DNA of 64,000 nucleotides from Tepidiphilus olei (GTDB lineage: Bacteria; Pseudomonadota; Gammaproteobacteria; Burkholderiales; Rhodocyclaceae): positions 496,001-560,000 of the forward strand of contig NZ_SBHO01000001.1 in assembly GCF_006980705.1 (NCBI RefSeq), read 5' to 3'. The translations under genes were made by a program, and so were the position numbers. Shown here piece after piece: positions 9,538 through 17,950 of the stretch (position 1 is its first letter; each line of letters opens with the position of its first letter). Below the pieces are notes generated by a model. That model was not told the origin of the DNA and ran no database searches. It saw only the letters and a list, made by a program, of their open reading frames with translations.

Positions 9538-10701
9538 TCAATCGGCACACAGGGCCGCGAGGCGCCGCAGCTGGCCCGCGGCTTGCGCGAGCGCGGCGAG
9601 AAACCCGTCGATGTCGGCTTGGGTCGTGCTGCGTCCGGTACTCACGCGTACGGCCCCGCGCGCGAGCGCCTCGGGCACGCCCATGGCGAGCAGGCTGCGC
9701 GGCGCGCCGGGCTGGGCGCTGGAGCAGGCCGAGCCGGTGCCCACCGCGAAACCGGCGCGATCGAGCACACCGGCGAGCGCCGCCCCTTCCAAGCCGGGCA
9801 GGGCAAAAAACGTCGTATTGGGTAGCCGCGCCGCGCCGGCGCCGAAGATCACCGCCCCCTGCGCTGGGAGCCCCGCCTCCAGCCGCTGCTGCAAGGCGTG
9901 CAGGCGGGCGTGCAAGGATTCCCTGGCTTCGAGCGCTTCGACGAGCGCCGCGGCCATGGCCATCGCGCCCGGCACGTTCTCGGTGCCCGAGCGCCGCCCT
10001 GCCTCCTGCCCGCCGCCGGTGAGCAACGGCGCCAATGCCACTTCACGCGCGAGCACGAGGGCACCGATCCCCGTCGGCGCGCCGAACTTGTGCCCCGACA
10101 GCGTGAGCGCATGCACGCCTAGGGCGCGCCGCGACAACGGCATTTTCCCGGCCGCCTGCACCGCGTCGCAATGCACCAGGGCGCCGGCCTCGCGTGCCGC
10201 TCGGGCGAGGCTCGCCACGTCCTGGATCACGCCCGTCTCGTTGTGCGCCAGCATCACCGAAACGAGCGCCGGGCGCTCGCGCAGGATGCGCTCGAAGGCG
10301 AGCGGGTCGACCCGGCCCGCGGCATCCACAGGGATCTCGACGAAGCGCCAACCGTGCGCAGCGAGGCTTCTTGCCGTTTCGTAGACGCTGGAGTGCTCGA
10401 CGGCACTCACGGCGATGATGCCAGGCTCCATGAGCGCCGCCGCACCGCGCAGGAAGAGCGCGTTGGCCTCGGTGCCGCCGCTCGTGAAGACGATCTCCTC
10501 GGGCGCTGTCTCGAGACAGTCGGCCAGGGTACGCCGCGCCTCTTCGAGCAGGGTACGGGCGCGTCGCCCCGCGGAATGCAGACTGGAGGGGTTGCCGAGC
10601 AACTCTCCGTCCAGACAGGACTGCAACACGGCGCGCGCCGACGCCGCGAGCGGCGCGGTGGCATTCCAATCGAGATAGACGCCACCCGGGGCGAGGGTCA
10701 T
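9538..10701 (-). CDS. Second cysteine desulfurase (NifS/IscS family)
   Basis: A 387-aa class V aminotransferase-fold cysteine desulfurase, clearly distinct from the IscS encoded next to it. PLP lysine K205 is in LSGHKFGAPTGIGAL, the TEAN and HNETG motifs are present, and the active-site cysteine C326 is in VGTGSACSSAQPG, which has a slightly longer loop than the neighbouring IscS. ATG 10701 is 4 bases after the iscR stop, with GAGG overlapping that stop as ribosome binding site; the frame continues upstream inside iscR. A NifS-like paralogue in the isc operon suggests division of labour between sulfur donors, but the acceptor cannot be read from sequence. Confidence 0.9.
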   Translation of the reverse strand: MTLAPGGVYLDWNATAPLAASARAVLQSCLDGELLGNPSSLHSAGRRARTLLEEARRTLADCLETAPEEIVFTSGGTEANALFLRGAAALMEPGIIAVSAVEHSSVYETARSLAAHGWRFVEIPVDAAGRVDPLAFERILRERPALVSVMLAHNETGVIQDVASLARAAREAGALVHCDAVQAAGKMPLSRRALGVHALTLSGHKFGAPTGIGALVLAREVALAPLLTGGGQEAGRRSGTENVPGAMAMAAALVEALEARESLHARLHALQQRLEAGLPAQGAVIFGAGAARLPNTTFFALPGLEGAALAGVLDRAGFAVGTGSACSSAQPGAPRSLLAMGVPEALARGAVRVSTGRSTTQADIDGFLAALAQAAGQLRRLAALCAD

Positions 10702-10705
10702 CGCC

Positions 10706-11188
10706 TCAGCAAGCCTCGCAGGCGGCGAGCTCACCCGTCTCATTGGCCTTCTTCTTTTTCGGCCGGCGACGGGAAACGACGCGCTTGATCTCGCCGCGCA
10801 CCACGGCGCCCAAGGTGACGGAGTCGAGATACTCCATCATGCGCACGTTGAGGTTGCTCCAGAGATGGTGCGTGGAGCAGATGTGGTCGTTCTGACAATT
10901 TTCCTTGCCGCCGCACTGCGTGGTATCGAGCGGCTCGTCCACCGCCTCGACGATCTCGGCGATGGTGATTTCGTCCATCGGTCGCCCGAGGCGGTAGCCG
11001 CCGCCGGGCCCGCGCACGCTCGACACCAGACCCTCGCGCCGCAGGCGGCTGAAGAGCTGCTCCAGATAAGACAAAGAAATGTTTTGGCGCTCGGCGATGG
11101 TTGCCAGCGCCACCGGCCCCTTGTCCTGGTGCTTGGCCAGGTCCACCATCGCGGTGACCGCGAATCGCCCCTTCGTCGTCAGTCGCAT
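10706..11188 (-). CDS. iscR: Fe-S cluster regulator IscR (Rrf2 family)
   Basis: Winged-helix repressor/activator that binds a [2Fe-2S] cluster and adjusts Fe-S biogenesis genes to demand. The 160-aa protein has the Rrf2 DNA-binding domain (1-85, with VRGPGGGYRLGR) and ligand residues C92, C98, C104 and H107 in CGGKENC-QNDHIC-STHH, numbered exactly as in E. coli IscR. The C-terminus carries a Lys/Arg-rich run and two extra cysteines (CEAC). GGGAGG precedes the ATG. It heads the operon and should autoregulate through the site at 11230-11263. Confidence 0.97.
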   Translation of the reverse strand: MRLTTKGRFAVTAMVDLAKHQDKGPVALATIAERQNISLSYLEQLFSRLRREGLVSSVRGPGGGYRLGRPMDEITIAEIVEAVDEPLDTTQCGGKENCQNDHICSTHHLWSNLNVRMMEYLDSVTLGAVVRGEIKRVVSRRRPKKKKANETGELAACEAC

Positions 11189-11229
11189 CGTCCATCCTCC
11201 CGCCGGGCCGTGGCCGACGTTTCGCGAGC

Positions 11230-11263
11230 AAGATAGCTTATCCTACTGAAAAAGTCAACTATT
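11230..11263 (-). promoter_or_regulatory. iscR promoter with type 1 IscR box
   Basis: Read on the minus strand: -35 TTGACT (11258-11253), 17-base spacer, -10 TATCTT (11235-11230), about 40 bases before iscR. The -35 lies inside ATAGTTGACTTTTTCAGTAG, continued by GATAA, which resembles the type 1 IscR site that cluster-bound IscR represses in E. coli (ATA-TTGACT core followed by a GGTAT-like end). It implies classical negative autoregulation of the reduced isc operon. Confidence 0.75.
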
Positions 11264-11280
11264 CGGACGATGCGTCCTGC

Positions 11281-12057
11281 CTATTCCACCCAACGTGAAA
11301 CGCGCTGCGGGTCGAACCCCTGATCCTCGCCGGGCAGATCGGGCAAAGCGATGCCGGCCGCTTCCAGCCGGCGCACGAGTTCGGCGAAGCGTCGGTCGGA
11401 TTCCACCGCATGATCGAGCAGCGCGTGCAGCGCCTTGGCGAGCGGATCGTCGAGATCCTTGGTGAGGCCATAAGCGGTGAACCCGATCTCCTCGGCCTTG
11501 CGTCGACGCGCTTCGTCGCGCGATTCCTCCTGTTCCGGCTCGAGGATACGCGCGAGCGTTCCGACCGCGGTCGCACCGGGCGGAACCGGCTTGACAACGA
11601 CCGCGTTCGAGCCGATCTTGGCCCCTGCTCCGACGGTAAACCCTCCCAGCACCTTGGCCCCGGCACCGACCACCACGCCAGATTCCAGCGTGGGGTGGCG
11701 CTTCACGCCACGATAGAGCGAGGTGCCGCCCAGCGTCACGCCCTGGTAGATGGTGCAGTCGTCGCCGACCTCGGCCGTCTCGCCGATCACCACGCCCATG
11801 CCGTGATCGATGAACACCCGCCGGCCGATCTTCGCGCCGGGATGGATTTCGATGCCCGTGAGCCAGCGCGTGAGGTGGCTGAGGAAGCGGGCGAGCCAAT
11901 ACCAGCGCCGCGTCCACAAGAAATGCGCCATCCGGTGCAGCCAGAGGGCGTGCAAACCAGGGTAGCAGGTGAGCACTTCCCAGCGCGAGCGTGCCGCCGG
12001 GTCGCGTTGCAGGATGCTGTCGATGTCTTCACGCAGGCGTTCCAGCCAAGAGGGCAT
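11281..12057 (-). CDS. cysE: Serine O-acetyltransferase
   Basis: CysE makes O-acetylserine from serine and acetyl-CoA, the carbon skeleton for cysteine. The 258-aa protein has the N-terminal helical domain (including [19 protein letters not shown]) and a hexapeptide beta-helix with [20 protein letters not shown] and [19 protein letters not shown], containing the conserved His and acetyl-CoA-binding residues. ATG 12057 gives the family N-terminus [12 protein letters not shown]. Location next to iscR matches the cysE copy linked to isc operons in other proteobacteria and suits supply of cysteine to the desulfurases. Confidence 0.95.
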   Translation of the reverse strand: MPSWLERLREDIDSILQRDPAARSRWEVLTCYPGLHALWLHRMAHFLWTRRWYWLARFLSHLTRWLTGIEIHPGAKIGRRVFIDHGMGVVIGETAEVGDDCTIYQGVTLGGTSLYRGVKRHPTLESGVVVGAGAKVLGGFTVGAGAKIGSNAVVVKPVPPGATAVGTLARILEPEQEESRDEARRRKAEEIGFTAYGLTKDLDDPLAKALHALLDHAVESDRRFAELVRRLEAAGIALPDLPGEDQGFDPQRVSRWVE

Positions 12058-12099
12058 GGAGAAGTTCCTTTCTCGGATCAGGCGGGAAAGCAAAGCATT

Positions 12100-12861
12100 T
12101 TACGGGATTTTGCGCACCACCGCCTTGAGCATGCCGCGCAAGATGTCGAGTTCGGCCCGCTCGAGCCGAGCGCGCGCAAGCAGCCGCCGCAGCCGCGCCT
12201 CCAGCCGTTTCGGCGCAGCCGGATCGTAGAAATCGAGCCGCTCGAGCACGGTGAGCCACTGCGCGAGCAACCCCTCGACCGCCTCGTGCGAAGCGGGCAC
12301 GAAATCGGGTGCGTCCGCGATGGCGCTCGCCTGCGGCGCAAAGGCTTCGCAGGTGCGGGCGAGTACGTAACAGGCCACCTGCACCGCCGCTGCCAGATTG
12401 AGCGAAGAATACTCGGGATTGGCCGGAATCGTTGCCGGGAAAGTGCATTGCCACACTTCCTCGTTCGTCAAGCCGTTCGTCTCGTTGCCGAAGACGAGCG
12501 CAGCCTGAGCATCGGGTACGGCCTGGAGCACCTCGAGCACTTCGCTGGCGCTCTCTTCGGGGGTACGAAAAGGCTGAACATACGTGCGCGAGCGCGTCGT
12601 GAAAGCCACGCTCACGGCAGTCCCGGCAAGCGCCTCGGCGAGGGTATCCACCACCACGGCGCGCTCGAGCACGTCGACCGCGCCGGAGGCCCTGGCCGTG
12701 GCCTCCGCATCGGGAAAACACCGCGGCGCCACCAGCACGAGGTGGGACAAACCCATCGTCTTCATCGCTCGCGCCGCCGCTCCGATATTTCCCGGATGCG
12801 AAGGACGGCACAGCACGACGCGTACACGGGCAAGCGATCGCGCGCCTTCATGGTCTACCAT
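12100..12861 (-). CDS. trmJ: tRNA (cytidine/uridine-2'-O-)-methyltransferase TrmJ
   Basis: SPOUT-family methyltransferase that 2'-O-methylates position 32 of tRNAs. The 254-aa protein shows the SPOUT knot motifs RPSHPGNIGAAARAMKTMG (about 18-36), FGNETNGLTNEE (about 120) and SSLNLAAAVQV (about 145), followed by the C-terminal helical extension typical of TrmJ. ATG 12861 starts MVDHEGARSLARVRVVLC; the frame is open further upstream over the end of the parE-like gene. It lies 42 bases upstream of cysE. Confidence 0.93.
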   Translation of the reverse strand: MVDHEGARSLARVRVVLCRPSHPGNIGAAARAMKTMGLSHLVLVAPRCFPDAEATARASGAVDVLERAVVVDTLAEALAGTAVSVAFTTRSRTYVQPFRTPEESASEVLEVLQAVPDAQAALVFGNETNGLTNEEVWQCTFPATIPANPEYSSLNLAAAVQVACYVLARTCEAFAPQASAIADAPDFVPASHEAVEGLLAQWLTVLERLDFYDPAAPKRLEARLRRLLARARLERAELDILRGMLKAVVRKIP

Positions 12862-12874
12862 AGGTGACAACAAT

Positions 12875-13153
12875 TCAGCGCTGCTCCCGTGTATGCCATA
12901 TGCGCAAAATGAAGATATCCGCGTCACGGAGCTCGTATCGCATCTCGTAATCGCTTATGAGCAACCGACGAACCTCGCGTGGCGCGAACTGAAAAAGCTG
13001 CTCCCCGATCCGGGGATTCGTCACCAAGACGCTCGGCGACGAAATCAGGGTTTTCATCACCCTCTTGGCCACCTGCTCGTTCTTCGGGGCAAGAAAAGCG
13101 TAGAGACGCTCCAAGTCGGACAAGGCCTTGCCCGTCCAGCGTATTTCCCTCAT
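12875..13153 (-). CDS. parE: ParE/RelE-superfamily toxin
   Basis: A 92-aa small basic protein beginning MREIRWTGKALSDLERLYAF, with the ParE pattern of two N-terminal helices, NPRIGEQL and a C-terminal beta strand ending YELRDADIFILRIWHTREQR. ParE toxins poison DNA gyrase; related RelE proteins cleave mRNA, and sequence reading cannot separate the two targets with certainty, although the helical N-terminus favours ParE. It overlaps the antitoxin gene by ATGA (13150-13153), so toxin translation should be coupled to antitoxin. The pair interrupts the suhB/trmJ neighbourhood and is probably acquired. Confidence 0.87.
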   Translation of the reverse strand: MREIRWTGKALSDLERLYAFLAPKNEQVAKRVMKTLISSPSVLVTNPRIGEQLFQFAPREVRRLLISDYEMRYELRDADIFILRIWHTREQR

Positions 13154-13425
13154 CGCGGCTCGGGCATCGGCAAGGGTTGATCGGTACCGATTCGTTCGAC
13201 CCATTCCTGAACGACCCGATGCTCCACCACGTACCCCGCATCGACGTCTTCGAGTGCCTCCCTCGTGAGACGATCCTTTTCTTCCTCTTGGGCGATCCAG
13301 GCCACAAGTGCCTGTTTCAAGATCCAGCCCCGCGACCGCTCCATGCGCCGGGCGAGATCATCGACTTTCTCGGCCAAAGGGACAGGCACGTGGACTGTCA
13401 GAACTCGAGTCTCGGTTTTCGACAT
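13150..13425 (-). CDS. parD: ParD-like ribbon-helix-helix antitoxin
   Basis: A 91-aa protein whose N-terminus TRVLTVHVPVPLAEKVDDLA followed by RMERSRGWILKQALVAWI is a ribbon-helix-helix (CopG/MetJ-type) DNA-binding domain: one beta strand and two helices. The acidic C-terminal half (EEEKDRLTREALEDVDAG) is the expected toxin-neutralising tail. It precedes and overlaps the toxin gene, the standard antitoxin-first order, and should autorepress from the palindrome at 13445-13461. ATG 13425 is preferred over upstream in-frame ATGs because it gives the compact RHH start. Confidence 0.87.
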   Translation of the reverse strand: MSKTETRVLTVHVPVPLAEKVDDLARRMERSRGWILKQALVAWIAQEEEKDRLTREALEDVDAGYVVEHRVVQEWVERIGTDQPLPMPEPR

Positions 13426-13444
13426 CTGTAGTCTCTTCATGCTT

Positions 13445-13489
13445 TGAATCAATGTGATTCATTCTAAATCGCCATTGAGAAAAACTCAA
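13445..13489 (-). promoter_or_regulatory. parDE promoter and operator palindrome
   Basis: On the minus strand: -35 TTGAGT (13489-13484), 17-base spacer, -10 TAGAAT (13466-13461). Overlapping the end of the -10 is a perfect inverted repeat TGAATCA-ATG-TGATTCA at 13445-13461, 20 bases before the antitoxin ATG. A palindrome straddling the -10 is what an RHH antitoxin uses for autorepression. Confidence 0.7.
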
Positions 13490-13507
13490 CGCACGGCAGA
13501 AGAACCG

Positions 13508-13591
13508 ATGCTTGCCGCACATCACGTCTGCCCCTACTCCAACGCCGTGCGCGGCAACATCGACGTGACCTTGTCGGTGCGGGGGGTCTGA
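13508..13591 (+). pseudogene. ohr: Remnant of organic hydroperoxide resistance gene (ohr), 3' end only
   Basis: An 84-base frame encodes [20 protein letters not shown] within a 27-residue tail ending in TGA. This is the very conserved C-terminus of Ohr (OsmC-like thiol peroxidase), including its second active-site cysteine in VCPYSN. The remaining ~110 residues of Ohr are absent: upstream lies the parDE promoter region. There is no sign of expression or of a start site. The fragment looks like what was left when an adjacent deletion or the arrival of parDE removed the rest of the gene. Confidence 0.8.
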
Positions 13592-13695
13592 AACGTACGA
13601 CCGGGGCCGGTTATCTGTCCGCCGGCCTCGCCGCCCTTTACGGTAAAATCTTGAGTTCGCCCGCGGAAGGCGTTTCACTACCGAGGATTTTGCCG

Positions 13696-14499
13696 ATGAT
13701 CGTCCACCCCACCCTCAACATCGCCATCAAGGCCGCCCGGCGTGCCGCCGCCATCATAAACCGCGCGGCCCTGCAGCTCGAGCGCCTCACCATCGAAGCC
13801 AAGGCGTTCAACGACTTCGTCACCGAGGTCGATCGCGCGGCCGAAGAGGCGATCATCGAGACGATCCGCGAAGTGTATCCGGAACATGCCATCCTTGCCG
13901 AGGAATCGGGCGCATTGGCCGGGGAAGGGTTCGAGTGGATCATCGACCCGCTCGACGGCACGACGAACTTCATCCACGGCGTACCGCAATACGCCATCTC
14001 CATCGCCGTGCGCAAGGACGGGATATTGGAACATGCGGTGGTCTTCGACCCGGTGCGCAACGAGCTCTTTGCCGCCTCGCGCGGCAGTGGGGCGTATCTC
14101 AACGAACGGCGCATTCGCGTGAGCCGCACGGTGAAGCTGCACCAGGCGCTCATCGGCACGGGGTTTCCTTTCCGCGAGTTCCGTCACATCGACACCTACC
14201 TGGCGATCTTCCGCGATCTGGCGCAAAAGACCGCCGGAATTCGCCGTCCCGGCGCAGCGGCGCTCGATCTGGCCTACGTGGCCGCCGGCCGATTCGACGG
14301 TTTCTGGGAATTCGGTCTCCAGCCTTGGGACATGGCCGCGGGGGCGCTGTTGATCCTCGAGGCGGGCGGCCTGGTGAGCGATCTCTCCGGTGAAGGCGGC
14401 TTTCTCGAGAGCGGCAACGTCGTGGCCGGTACCCCCAAGGTTTTCGTGCCGCTGCTCGGCGTGGTGCGTGAGCACCTCACGCCCGAGCTTTCACGCTGA
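13696..14499 (+). CDS. suhB: Inositol-1-monophosphatase family protein SuhB
   Basis: A Mg-dependent phosphatase fold protein of 267 aa, the same length as E. coli SuhB, which hydrolyses inositol phosphates in vitro and acts as a ribosomal-RNA antitermination factor in vivo. Motifs: AEESG (about 66), the metal-binding [15 protein letters not shown] (about 80-94) and the C-terminal [21 protein letters not shown] lies 9 bases before ATG 13696; an upstream in-frame GTG/ATG would add residues not found in the family. The gene is 16 bases before mutS. Confidence 0.94.
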   Translation: MIVHPTLNIAIKAARRAAAIINRAALQLERLTIEAKAFNDFVTEVDRAAEEAIIETIREVYPEHAILAEESGALAGEGFEWIIDPLDGTTNFIHGVPQYAISIAVRKDGILEHAVVFDPVRNELFAASRGSGAYLNERRIRVSRTVKLHQALIGTGFPFREFRHIDTYLAIFRDLAQKTAGIRRPGAAALDLAYVAAGRFDGFWEFGLQPWDMAAGALLILEAGGLVSDLSGEGGFLESGNVVAGTPKVFVPLLGVVREHLTPELSR

Positions 14500-14515
14500 T
14501 CGAACGTTTTTGCCC

Positions 14516-17155
14516 ATGCCCGTGTCGCACACCCCCTCCGTCGCCGATCTCTCCGCCCATACCCCCATGATGCAGCAATATCTGCGCCTCAAGGCGCAGC
14601 ATCCGGGGTGCCTGCTGCTCTTTCGCATGGGGGATTTCTACGAGCTCTTCTACGAGGACGCCGAGAAGGCCGCGCGGTTGCTCGATCTCACGCTCACTAC
14701 CCGCGGCCAGTCGGCTGGAGCCCCCATTCCCATGGCCGGCATCCCGTTCCATGCATTGGAGACGTACTTGGGGCGGCTGATACGCGCTGGCCTGGCGGTG
14801 GCCATCGCCGAGCAGCAGGGCGAGCCGGGCGCGCAAAAGGGGCCGATGGAGCGGGTGGTGACCCGCATCGTCACGCCAGGCACGCTCGTCGATGCGGCGC
14901 TGCTCGACGAGCGCAGCGATGCGCCGCTCGCCGCGTTGTTTATCCGCAAAGGGAAAATGGGCGTGGCGACCCTGACGCTTGCGAGCGGCGATTTTCGCCT
15001 GCTGGTGTGCGATGCCGCCGAGCTGGAAGCGCAATTCGAGCGCCTGCGCCCGGCCGAGGTGCTCGTGCCCGAGGATCTGCCTTTGCCCGCGGTGTTGGAG
15101 ACGGAGCGCACACCCTTGCGCCGCCTGCCCGGCTGGCAGTTCGACGCAACGATCGCTCGGCGCCTGCTCACGGCCCATTTCGGCGTGCAGGATCTGGCCG
15201 CCTTCGGCGTGGAAGCGATGCACGAGCCGGCGCTCGCCGCGGCCGCGGCGCTTTTCGAGTACGTGCGCCAGACGCAGAAGAGCGAGCTCGCCCATGTGCG
15301 CGCCCTGCGCCTCGAGCGCGACGACGACTATCTCTGGCTCGACGCCGCCACGCGGCGCAACCTCGAACTCACCGAGACGCTGCGCGGCGAATCCTCCCCT
15401 ACCCTTTTCTCCACGCTCGATTTCACCCGCACGGCGATGGGTGCGCGCTGGTTGAAGCAAGCCTTGCACCATCCGCAGCGCAGTGCTGCTGCTGCGCGCG
15501 AGCGCCAAGCGGTGATCGGCAGGCTGCTCGCGCAACCGCGCACCTTGGATGCGCTCCTCGAGCGGCTCGACGGCTTGGGCGACCTGGAGCGGATCGCGGC
15601 GCGCATTGCGTTGGGCACGGTGCGCCCGCGTGAGCTGGCGGCGCTGCGCGCCTCGCTGCGCCGTCTGCCCGAGCTGAGGGCGTTGCTCGAGCCGCACCGC
15701 GAGGTGCCGCGCCTTGCCGCCTTGAGCGATTCCCTGACGGTGCCGCCCGAAGCGCTCACCCTTCTCGAACGCACGCTGGCGGACGATCCTCCGGCGCTGG
15801 TGCGCGACGGCGGTGTGATCGCCCCGGGGTTCGATGCCGAACTCGACGAATTGCGCGCCTTGCACAACGACTGCGGCGCCTTCCTGCTCGAACTGGAAGC
15901 GCGCGAGCGCGAGCGTACGGGCATCGCGACGCTCAAGGTCGAATACAACAAGGTGCACGGTTTCTACATCGAGGTGAGCAAGACGCATGCCGACAAGGTG
16001 CCGGCCGACTACCGTCGGCGCCAGACGATGAAAAACGCCGAGCGTTTCATCACCCCCGAGCTCAAGTCCTTCGAGGATCGGGCGCTGTCGGCGGCCGAAC
16101 GGGCGCTCGCGCGGGAGCGTTTTCTCTATGAAGAGTTGGTGCGTCAGCTACTTGCCTGGGTGGCGGCGCTACAGGAGGCCGGGCGCGCTGCCGCCGAGCT
16201 CGACGGGCTCGCTTCGCTCGCGCAAGCCGCCGAACGTTACGGCTACGTCGCACCGGAATTTACCGACACGCCGGGGCTCGCGATCGACGGTGGGCGACAT
16301 CCCGTGGTCGAGCGTCAGGTGGAAACCTTCGTGGCCAACGACGTGCGGCTCGACGGCGCGGCTCGGCGGCTGCTGGTGATCACCGGCCCCAACATGGGCG
16401 GCAAATCCACCTTCATGCGCCAGACGGCGCTGATCGCCCTGCTCGCCTACGTCGGCGCCTGGGTGCCGGCACGGCGCGCCGTCATCGGGCCGCTCGATGC
16501 GATCTACACCCGCATCGGCGCAAGCGACGATCTCGCCTCGGGCCGCTCCACCTTCATGGTGGAGATGACGGAGGCGGCCTATATCCTGCACCACGCGAGC
16601 GAGCGTAGCCTCGTACTGATGGACGAAATCGGCCGGGGTACCTCGACCTTCGACGGCATGGCGCTCGCCTGGGCGATCGCGCGCCACTTGCACGGCAAGA
16701 ACCGCGCCCTCACCCTCTTTTCGACGCACTATTTCGAGCTCACGCGCCTGGCCGAAGAGCTGGAAGCCTGCGCCAACGTGCATGTGGAAGCGGTGGAGCA
16801 CGAGGGACGGGTGGTCTTCCTCCACTCGGTGCGCGAAGGGCCGGCGAGCCGCAGCTACGGCATCCACGTGGCCGCGCTCGCGGGCATGCCGCGCGCCGTG
16901 CTCACCCAGGCCCGCCGCGAACTGGCGCGCCTGGAAGCCCGCGCCCTGGAGGAAAGCCGCCAGCCCCAGCTCTTCGCCTGTGAACCCACGGACGACGACT
17001 TGCCGCCCGAACCCGAGCGCGTGGAAGTGCTTCCTGCCTGGCTAGAGCCGCTCGCCGACGTCGATCCGCGCGCGCTCACCCTGGGAGAGGCGATCGCATG
17101 GTTCGAGCGCCTGCGCGCCGCGCTGCGGGCAGCCGAGGGAGAATCTCGACACTAG
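14516..17155 (+). CDS. mutS: DNA mismatch repair protein MutS
   Basis: MutS recognises mispairs and recruits MutL. The 879-aa protein carries the mismatch-contact motif GDFYELF at 39-45 (Phe and Glu that wedge into the mispair), the connector, lever and clamp domains, Walker [10 protein letters not shown] at about 623-631, Walker B with [17 protein letters not shown] at about 700 and the helix-turn-helix region [15 protein letters not shown]. Start 14516 is the first ATG giving a MutS-like N-terminus; a pair of ATGs 16 residues in is an alternative. The longer open frame upstream overlaps suhB out of frame and is not used. Confidence 0.98.
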   Translation: MPVSHTPSVADLSAHTPMMQQYLRLKAQHPGCLLLFRMGDFYELFYEDAEKAARLLDLTLTTRGQSAGAPIPMAGIPFHALETYLGRLIRAGLAVAIAEQQGEPGAQKGPMERVVTRIVTPGTLVDAALLDERSDAPLAALFIRKGKMGVATLTLASGDFRLLVCDAAELEAQFERLRPAEVLVPEDLPLPAVLETERTPLRRLPGWQFDATIARRLLTAHFGVQDLAAFGVEAMHEPALAAAAALFEYVRQTQKSELAHVRALRLERDDDYLWLDAATRRNLELTETLRGESSPTLFSTLDFTRTAMGARWLKQALHHPQRSAAAARERQAVIGRLLAQPRTLDALLERLDGLGDLERIAARIALGTVRPRELAALRASLRRLPELRALLEPHREVPRLAALSDSLTVPPEALTLLERTLADDPPALVRDGGVIAPGFDAELDELRALHNDCGAFLLELEARERERTGIATLKVEYNKVHGFYIEVSKTHADKVPADYRRRQTMKNAERFITPELKSFEDRALSAAERALARERFLYEELVRQLLAWVAALQEAGRAAAELDGLASLAQAAERYGYVAPEFTDTPGLAIDGGRHPVVERQVETFVANDVRLDGAARRLLVITGPNMGGKSTFMRQTALIALLAYVGAWVPARRAVIGPLDAIYTRIGASDDLASGRSTFMVEMTEAAYILHHASERSLVLMDEIGRGTSTFDGMALAWAIARHLHGKNRALTLFSTHYFELTRLAEELEACANVHVEAVEHEGRVVFLHSVREGPASRSYGIHVAALAGMPRAVLTQARRELARLEARALEESRQPQLFACEPTDDDLPPEPERVEVLPAWLEPLADVDPRALTLGEAIAWFERLRAALRAAEGESRH

Positions 17156-17320
17156 CGAGATGAGCACCTTCGAGCGTCTCGAATAACCTATTATCATAAA
17201 TTAATTCCCCAGCGACCGGATTGCAGGCGTCTTTCCTTGGCGTTTTTCGTAGCCTTCCGAGGTGGCACGGACGGCGTAACTGTATCGAATCGTGTTGAAC
17301 CGGGAATCAAGAAATCAGAA

Positions 17321-17329
17321 TGCTACAAT
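17321..17329 (+). promoter_or_regulatory. Possible extended -10 promoter of the ATP-grasp cassette
   Basis: TGCTACAAT fits an extended -10 element (TGnTAnnnT, TACAAT) 80 bases before the first cassette gene, in an AT-richer intergenic stretch (17156-17408). No good -35 lies at 17 bases; TTGAAC at 17295 is too far. The rest of the 253-base gap holds no recognisable gene. Confidence 0.3.
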
Positions 17330-17408
17330 GAAAGCCGGCATCACGATGCTCACCAGACTTCGTCATTTTAGTCGATTTTCATCTTTCTCTTCCTTGGAGG
17401 TCGGGTCC

Positions 17409-17945
17409 ATGAGGTTTCAAGCCCATCTCATGTCGCTGTGTCTGCTGATCCTACCGCTCGTCGGCGTGGCTGCCGAAAAAACGATCTATGGCCTGCATGA
17501 ATATGTCGGCATCCCTGATTTCGACTTGGAAGTCAAGGCCAAACTAGACACTGGTGCCGTGACCGCGTCGCTCAGCGCACGCGACATTACCCGTTTCGAG
17601 CGCAAGGGGGAGCCTTGGGTGCGGTTCTATCTGGCCATAGATGGTGCACACGCACATCCCATCGAACGACCGATCAAGCGTATCAGTAGGATCAAACGCC
17701 GTGCCGACGATTTCGACCCGAAAAAAGAAAAGCCCTATACCGAAAGGCCCGTCATCGAGCTCGACTTGTGTATCGGTGAGACGAAACGCACCATCGAAGT
17801 CAACCTCACCGACCGTACTTCGTTCGAATACCCGCTTTTGATCGGTTCCGATGCCCTCGTCAGTTTTGGCGCCGTGGTTGACCCAAGCCGATCTTTTACC
17901 GCCGGCAAACCCGGTTGTCTCAAAAAATCCAAAACTGATAAGTAA
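17409..17945 (+). CDS. Periplasmic retropepsin-like protein of the 'ATP-dependent zinc protease' family (DUF785/RimB-like)
   Basis: A 178-aa protein with an N-terminal signal peptide (residues 1-22, cleavage likely after GVAA) followed by one domain containing AKLDTGAVTASL; D47-T-G is the aspartic-protease triplet of retropepsin-like folds. The C-terminal block RPVIELDLCIGETKRTIEVN and LIGSDAL is typical of the family historically named ATP-dependent zinc protease. GGAGG 8 bases before ATG 17409 fixes the start. It lies 5 bases before the transglutaminase/7TM gene and, with the ATP-grasp gene, forms a cassette. Codons ending in A/T are commoner than in the flanking genes, suggesting transfer. 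The substrate is unknown; proteolysis of a ligase-made peptide or peptide tag is inference. Confidence 0.85.
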   Translation: MRFQAHLMSLCLLILPLVGVAAEKTIYGLHEYVGIPDFDLEVKAKLDTGAVTASLSARDITRFERKGEPWVRFYLAIDGAHAHPIERPIKRISRIKRRADDFDPKKEKPYTERPVIELDLCIGETKRTIEVNLTDRTSFEYPLLIGSDALVSFGAVVDPSRSFTAGKPGCLKKSKTDK

Positions 17946-17950
17946 TCAAC

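Noticed and set aside
17156-17200. mutS transcription terminator
   Set aside because: CGAGA and TCTCG can pair but the stem is short with a large loop and there is no T-run.
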